Below are positions 60,371 to 64,000 of a stretch of DNA of 64,000 nt, piece by piece. Every line of letters begins with the position of its first letter. Position 1 is the first letter of the stretch. The DNA is from Streptomyces sp. NBC_01232 (GTDB taxonomy: Bacteria > Actinomycetota > Actinomycetes > Streptomycetales > Streptomycetaceae): positions 5,199,001 to 5,263,000 of the forward strand of contig NZ_CP108518.1 of NCBI RefSeq assembly GCF_035989885.1, in the 5' to 3' direction. The notes under the pieces are model-generated. The model saw nothing but the letters and a program-made list of their open reading frames with translations. It was not told where the DNA came from and made no database searches. The translations under genes and the position numbers were made by a program.

Positions 60371-61951
60371 CTACCGCGGATCGCGTCCGGTTCGGCGCAC
60401 CGACCGGCCCGCCAGCACCTGGGTGCGCCGCCCGTCGCGCATGACGAAGCGCCCGTCGATCAGGACGTGCGGGATGCCCGTCGGCAGGACGCGGGGCCGC
60501 TCATACGTGGACCCGGCCGCGACCGTGCCGGGGTCGAAGAGGACGAGATCGGCGCGGTATCCCGTGCGGACCAGGCCCCGGTCGGGCAGCCGCAGGCGCG
60601 CCGCGGGGCGGCCGGCCAGGTGTGCCACGCACTCCTCCAGGGAGAGCAGGCCGAGTTCGCGGACGTAGTGGCCGAGGTAGTGGGGGAAGGTTCCGTAGGC
60701 GCGCGGGTGCGGTTTCGCGCCCTGGAGGATGCCGTCGGAGCCGCCGGTGTGGACGCGGTGGCGCATGATCGCCCGGACGTTCTCCTCGTGGCCGACGTGC
60801 TGGAGGACCGTCGGCGCGAGCCGGTCCGCCAGCAGCAGCCTGCGCGCGGTCTCCCAGCCGTCCAGGCGCGTGCCGACGTACGGGGCCAGGGCGGGGTCGG
60901 CGGTGCCCGAGATCTCGATCGTCGGCCAGTCGACGGGGACCCCGTGGCAGCCGTCGGAGCCCTCGACCTCCAGCGCCCGCCGGATCCGCCCGGCCTGGTC
61001 TTCGTCGCGCAGCCGGGCGAGGACCGCCTCCGGGCCGCCCTCGTTGGCCCAGCCGGGCAGGAGGGCGACGAGGGTGGTGCAGCCGGGGGTGTACGGGTAG
61101 CTGTCGAGGGTGATGTCGGCGCCGTCGGCCAGGGCGGCGTCGAGCAGGGCGAGCAGCTCGGGGGCCCGGCCGCGGTTCTCGCCGAAGTTCATGGTGGCGT
61201 GCGCGAGGTGCAGCGCGCAGCCGGCCTCCCGGGCGAGGGCGACCATCTCGGCGTAGGCGGCCAGCGCGCCGTGGCCGTAACTGCGGTGGTGCGGGCAGTA
61301 GTAGCCGCCGTACCGGGCCACGACCCGGCACAGCTCGGTCAGTTCGGCCCCGGAGGCGTACATGCCGGGGGTGTAGGTGAGCCCGGAGGACAGGCCGACG
61401 GCGCCCTGGGCCAGGCCGTCCGCGACGAGCCGGCGCATCCGGTCCAGCTCGGCCCCGGTCGCCGGGCGGTCGTCCCAGCCGAGGACATGGGCGCGGACCG
61501 TGCCCTGGGGGACCAGGTAGGCGGCGTTGACCGCGATGCCCTCACCGCCGAAGCCGCGGTCGAGGCGGTCGAGGTACTCCCCGACCGTGCGCCAGTCGAA
61601 GTCGACGTCGTCGCCGGGGCCGTTCCAGCCGGCGATGGCGGCCCGCACCTCGCCCAGCGTGCGGTCGTCGACCGGCGCGTACGACAGGCCGTCCTGGCCG
61701 AGGACCTCGAGGGTCACGCCCTGGGCGGCCTTCGCGCTGTGGTCCGGGTCGCGGAGCAGCGCGAGGTCGCTGTGGGCGTGCATGTCGATGAAGCCCGGGG
61801 CGAGGGCGAGGCCGTGCGCGTCGAGGTTCTCGCGACCTGCGGGCAGCCTGCCGATCCCGGCGATCCGGCCCTCGTGGACGCCGACGTCGGCGGTGTACGA
61901 GGGCCCGCCCGTGCCGTCGACGACGCGGGCCCCCCGGATGACCAGGTCCAC
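60371..61951 (-). CDS. N-acyl-D-amino-acid deacylase (D-aminoacylase)
   Basis: A 526-residue amidohydrolase of the D-aminoacylase group, which removes the acyl group from N-acyl-D-amino acids. Zinc site residues are visible in PGFIDMHAHSDLALL (HxH), in the Cys-containing first half, in HLAHATMNFG and in HTGGSDGIL (the catalytic Asp). SSGLTYTPGMYAS is a family mark. The GTG at 61951 follows the upstream gene by ten bases. With the fold-III PLP enzyme upstream it forms a pathway for releasing and then breaking down D-amino acids. Confidence 0.93.
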   Translation of the reverse strand: MDLVIRGARVVDGTGGPSYTADVGVHEGRIAGIGRLPAGRENLDAHGLALAPGFIDMHAHSDLALLRDPDHSAKAAQGVTLEVLGQDGLSYAPVDDRTLGEVRAAIAGWNGPGDDVDFDWRTVGEYLDRLDRGFGGEGIAVNAAYLVPQGTVRAHVLGWDDRPATGAELDRMRRLVADGLAQGAVGLSSGLTYTPGMYASGAELTELCRVVARYGGYYCPHHRSYGHGALAAYAEMVALAREAGCALHLAHATMNFGENRGRAPELLALLDAALADGADITLDSYPYTPGCTTLVALLPGWANEGGPEAVLARLRDEDQAGRIRRALEVEGSDGCHGVPVDWPTIEISGTADPALAPYVGTRLDGWETARRLLLADRLAPTVLQHVGHEENVRAIMRHRVHTGGSDGILQGAKPHPRAYGTFPHYLGHYVRELGLLSLEECVAHLAGRPAARLRLPDRGLVRTGYRADLVLFDPGTVAAGSTYERPRVLPTGIPHVLIDGRFVMRDGRRTQVLAGRSVRRTGRDPR

Positions 61952-61961
61952 CGGCCGGCGC

Positions 61962-63254
61962 CTAGAAGAAGGTGCGGACGTAGTCGGTGACGGTGCCGTC
62001 GGCCTCCACGACCGGGATCAGCGGCCACTTCTCGAAGATCGTGCAGGGGTGGGACATGCCGAGGGCCACCCAGTCGCCCACGGCCACGTCCCCGGCCGCG
62101 TCGGTCTCCAGCCAGGCGTGCTGGTCGGACAGCTTGACCACGCGGACGCCGGTGGCGGGCCGCTCCTCGCCGGTGAGGGCGTCGCGCACCAGCTCGGCCT
62201 CGGGCAGGCCCAGGTCGTAGGCGATGTCGCGCTTGCCCGCGTTGACGAAGGCCTGGGTGGGTGAGGGCCGGGAGACGACCTGGGTCCACAGGCGGAAGGC
62301 CGGGCGCAGGCCGCCCTCCTCCGGGTGCCGGTTGAAGGGGGTCAGCCGGGTGTACCAGCCGTGGTCGTGGGAGACGTACGCGCCGGAGCGGAGCAGCTTG
62401 AGGACCGGGCGGGAGAGCTCCGGGAGCTCGGCGAACACGTCGGCGACCGCGTCGAACCACGCGGAACCGCCGGCGCTGACGACGATCTCCTCGAGGTCGG
62501 CGGCGAACCGGCCCGCCTTGTCGAACTCGACGGCCAGCGCGGTCAGCCGGCGCAGGTAGGCGTGGACGGAGGCGGGATCGGCGCCCGGGACCTCGGCCTC
62601 GTAGCCGCCCATGCCGACGAGGCGCAGGGTGCCGGCCGCAGCGACGGCGTCGGCCACCGCACGGCAGTCCTCGTCGCTACGGGCCCCGGTGCGGGCCCCC
62701 TCGCCGGCGCCGAGCTCGACGACGACGTCGATGCGGGCGGCCGGGGTCCGGCCCTGCAGGGAGCGGTCCATGAGCTCGACCCCGCGCACGGAGTCGACGT
62801 AGCAGACGAAGCGGAAGCCGGGGTCGGCGGCGAGCTCGTCGGCGACCCAGCGCAGCGCGGCGGGATCGACGAGCTCGTTCGCGAGGAAGATCCGCTGGAT
62901 GCCGAAGGCGCGGTAGACGCGGGCCTGGTGGGGGACGGCGGCGGTGATGCCCCACGCGCCGTGGTCCAGCTGGCGGCGGAAGAGCTGCGGGGACATGCAG
63001 GTCTTGCCGTGCGGGGCGAAGGCCAGGTCGTGGCGGGCGGCGTAGGCGCCGAGCGCGCGGAGGTTGTGCTCCAGCGCGTCCGCGTCGAGGGTCAGGACGG
63101 GGGTGGTGAAGCCGCCGGTGTGCAGGTCCCGCCGCTCGGCGGCGAGCTGCCCGACGGTGAGGCCCTGCGCCTGGGCGTCCGGGGGAAGGCCCTTGAACCG
63201 GTGGTCGACCGGCTCGTCGGAGAGGTCCTTGACGGGGTCGCTGTCGCTGGCCAT
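61962..63254 (-). CDS. D-threonine aldolase/D-serine dehydratase-like PLP enzyme
   Basis: A 430-residue fold-type III PLP enzyme. The N-terminal alanine-racemase-like barrel carries the PLP Lys in FAPHGKTCMSP; the C-terminal domain is of the D-serine-dehydratase-like type, whose metal ligands are the His in SDQHAWLE and the His and Cys in GMSHPC. Enzymes of this class act only on D-amino acids (D-threonine aldolase, D-serine dehydratase or amino acid deaminase). GGAGG lies before the ATG at 63254; the longer frame to 63326 has no ribosome-binding site. It heads a leftward operon with the D-aminoacylase. Confidence 0.9.
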   Translation of the reverse strand: MASDSDPVKDLSDEPVDHRFKGLPPDAQAQGLTVGQLAAERRDLHTGGFTTPVLTLDADALEHNLRALGAYAARHDLAFAPHGKTCMSPQLFRRQLDHGAWGITAAVPHQARVYRAFGIQRIFLANELVDPAALRWVADELAADPGFRFVCYVDSVRGVELMDRSLQGRTPAARIDVVVELGAGEGARTGARSDEDCRAVADAVAAAGTLRLVGMGGYEAEVPGADPASVHAYLRRLTALAVEFDKAGRFAADLEEIVVSAGGSAWFDAVADVFAELPELSRPVLKLLRSGAYVSHDHGWYTRLTPFNRHPEEGGLRPAFRLWTQVVSRPSPTQAFVNAGKRDIAYDLGLPEAELVRDALTGEERPATGVRVVKLSDQHAWLETDAAGDVAVGDWVALGMSHPCTIFEKWPLIPVVEADGTVTDYVRTFF

Positions 63255-63267
63255 GCGGTGCCTCCGT

Positions 63268-63293
63268 GTTGCGCTTTGTGCAACGGTCGTTGC
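63268..63293. promoter_or_regulatory. Clustered GTTGC/GCAAC half-sites, candidate IclR operator
   Basis: GTTGC (63268-63272), GCAAC (63280-63284) and GTTGC (63289-63293) lie within 26 bases. The right pair forms GCAACG-GT-CGTTGC, a perfect 6-bp palindrome; the left pair forms GTTGC-N7-GCAAC. The cluster stands 14 bases before the D-amino-acid operon start and 150 bases before the divergent IclR gene. Confidence 0.65.
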
Positions 63294-63442
63294 GTGTGTC
63301 GCTGCATGCTGTCTAACATCCGGCATGACGGTGGGTCAACGTGCGGAAGATCCAGCCTCACCGGCGATCGGACACGGGTCCGGGCGGATTCCGGTGCGCC
63401 GACGGAGCCGGTGGTCGTCGTGACCGTAGGGGAGGACGCGGG

Positions 63443-64000
63443 ATGAGCCAGTCGGTCGAAAGGGCACTCGGCATCCTGCCCCTGCTCGCGCGAGGCCCCG
63501 CCACCCTCGGCGCGGTCGCCGACGAGCTCGGCGTGCACAAGAGCACCGCCCTGCGCCTCCTGCGCACCCTGCACGAACACGGCTTCGTCTACCGCCAGGC
63601 CGACGGCCGCTACCGCCTCGGCGCACAGCTCTTCGCGCTCGCCGCCGAGGCCATCGAGAACCTGGACGTACGGGAGATCGCGCACCCCCACCTGGTGGAG
63701 CTGAACAGGGCCACGGGCCACACCGTTCACCTCGCCCTCCACCAGGACGACGAGGTCGTGTACGTCGACAAGGTCGACAGCCGCTACCCGGTCCGCATGT
63801 ACTCCCGCATCGGCAGACCCGTGCCCCTCACGGTCGCCGCCGTCGCCAAACTGCTCCTCGCCGACCTGCCCGCGGCCGAGCGCCGGGCTCTCGCCGACCG
63901 GATCGACTACCCCCGCTACACCGCCCGTTCGACCCCGGACGCGGCCGCCTTCCTGAGCGAGCTGGACCTCGTACGGGAGCAGGGCTGGGCCACCGATCTC
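63443..64000 (+). CDS. IclR-family transcriptional regulator (3' partial)
   Basis: The first 186 codons of an IclR regulator, cut by the window edge. The N-terminal helix-turn-helix is typical (VERALGILPLLARG, LGAVADELGVHKSTALRLLRTLHEHGFVYR, key HTH ADELGVHKSTALRLL), followed by YRLGAQLFALA and the start of the effector-binding domain (HTVHLALHQDDEVVYVDKVDS). GGGGAGGACGCGGG precedes the ATG at 63443. Divergence from the D-amino-acid operon suggests it controls that operon, most likely as a repressor relieved by a D-amino-acid-derived ligand. Confidence 0.92.
   Translation, partial: MSQSVERALGILPLLARGPATLGAVADELGVHKSTALRLLRTLHEHGFVYRQADGRYRLGAQLFALAAEAIENLDVREIAHPHLVELNRATGHTVHLALHQDDEVVYVDKVDSRYPVRMYSRIGRPVPLTVAAVAKLLLADLPAAERRALADRIDYPRYTARSTPDAAAFLSELDLVREQGWATDL

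Noticed and set aside
60362-61990. 542-codon plus-strand open frame opposite D-aminoacylase
   Set aside because: Antisense shadow; Val/Gly/Asp-rich without motifs, while the minus strand has the full amidohydrolase signature.
1-64000. Search for CRISPR arrays, prophage, transposases, rRNA and tRNA genes
   Set aside because: No regularly spaced repeats, integrase, transposase, structural phage genes or RNA gene signatures were seen.

Overview
The window is a stretch of high-GC actinobacterial chromosome, almost certainly Streptomyces. Evidence: very high G+C at third codon positions, GTG and TTG starts, many ATGs placed 6-7 bases after an actinobacterial -10 box (leaderless mRNAs), a mycothiol amidase, a class III adenylate cyclase, a streptogrisin-type protease and a LAxTG sortase substrate. 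From memory the order maf - small membrane protein - accE - pccB - birA - cya - echA - GGDEF - hutH and, further right, threonine dehydratase - ABC exporter - greA - DUF4307 - mca - pckG - telA - aminotransferase follows the core arm of the S. coelicolor chromosome (roughly SCO4922-SCO4985); I could not check this. No prophage, IS element, CRISPR array, rRNA, tRNA or biosynthetic gene cluster was found.

Layout. 1-5.3 kb: end of an MFS transporter fused to a 2TM tail, a membrane protein, Maf, a 44-residue membrane protein, the acyl-CoA carboxylase epsilon and beta subunits (accE, pccB), and divergent biotin ligase birA. 5.5-15 kb: adenylate cyclase, enoyl-CoA hydratase, GAF-GGDEF diguanylate cyclase, hutH, a LAxTG protein, an L,D-transpeptidase lipoprotein, a double GNAT, and an XRE regulator divergent from a zinc alcohol dehydrogenase. 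16-22.7 kb: msrA, a membrane M48 protease between two paralogous genes of unknown function, and metB, followed by a repeat-rich gap. 23-30 kb: sigma-like regulator, MarR, threonine ammonia-lyase, an exporter ABC pair, greA, DUF4307 and mca.

30-43 kb is the most distinctive part: a 1090-residue membrane-anchored NB-ARC/TPR (STAND) protein, a 684-residue thioredoxin-fold protein, and a four-gene overlapping envelope-glycan operon (processive GT2, GT39-type transferase, Dpm1-like GT2 with GtrA domain, secreted copper-radical oxidase with an Excalibur tail). 43-51 kb: a PAQR/hemolysin III protein, pckG, and a leftward four-gene operon of a membrane-anchored binding-protein-like protein, TelA, a lipoprotein joining a solute-binding fold to a vWA domain, and a small membrane protein.

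51-64 kb: RDD protein, an alanine-type aminotransferase, several small proteins, a 155-bp near-perfect inverted repeat next to a G-quadruplex-prone tract, GNAT, F420-type nitroreductase-like protein, LysR, a streptogrisin-like protease with chitin-binding tail, a YdcF membrane protein, and a D-amino-acid operon (fold-III PLP enzyme plus D-aminoacylase) divergent from an IclR regulator that runs off the right edge. Gene coordinates were adjusted to ribosome-binding sites, operon overlaps or leaderless promoters where these were visible.
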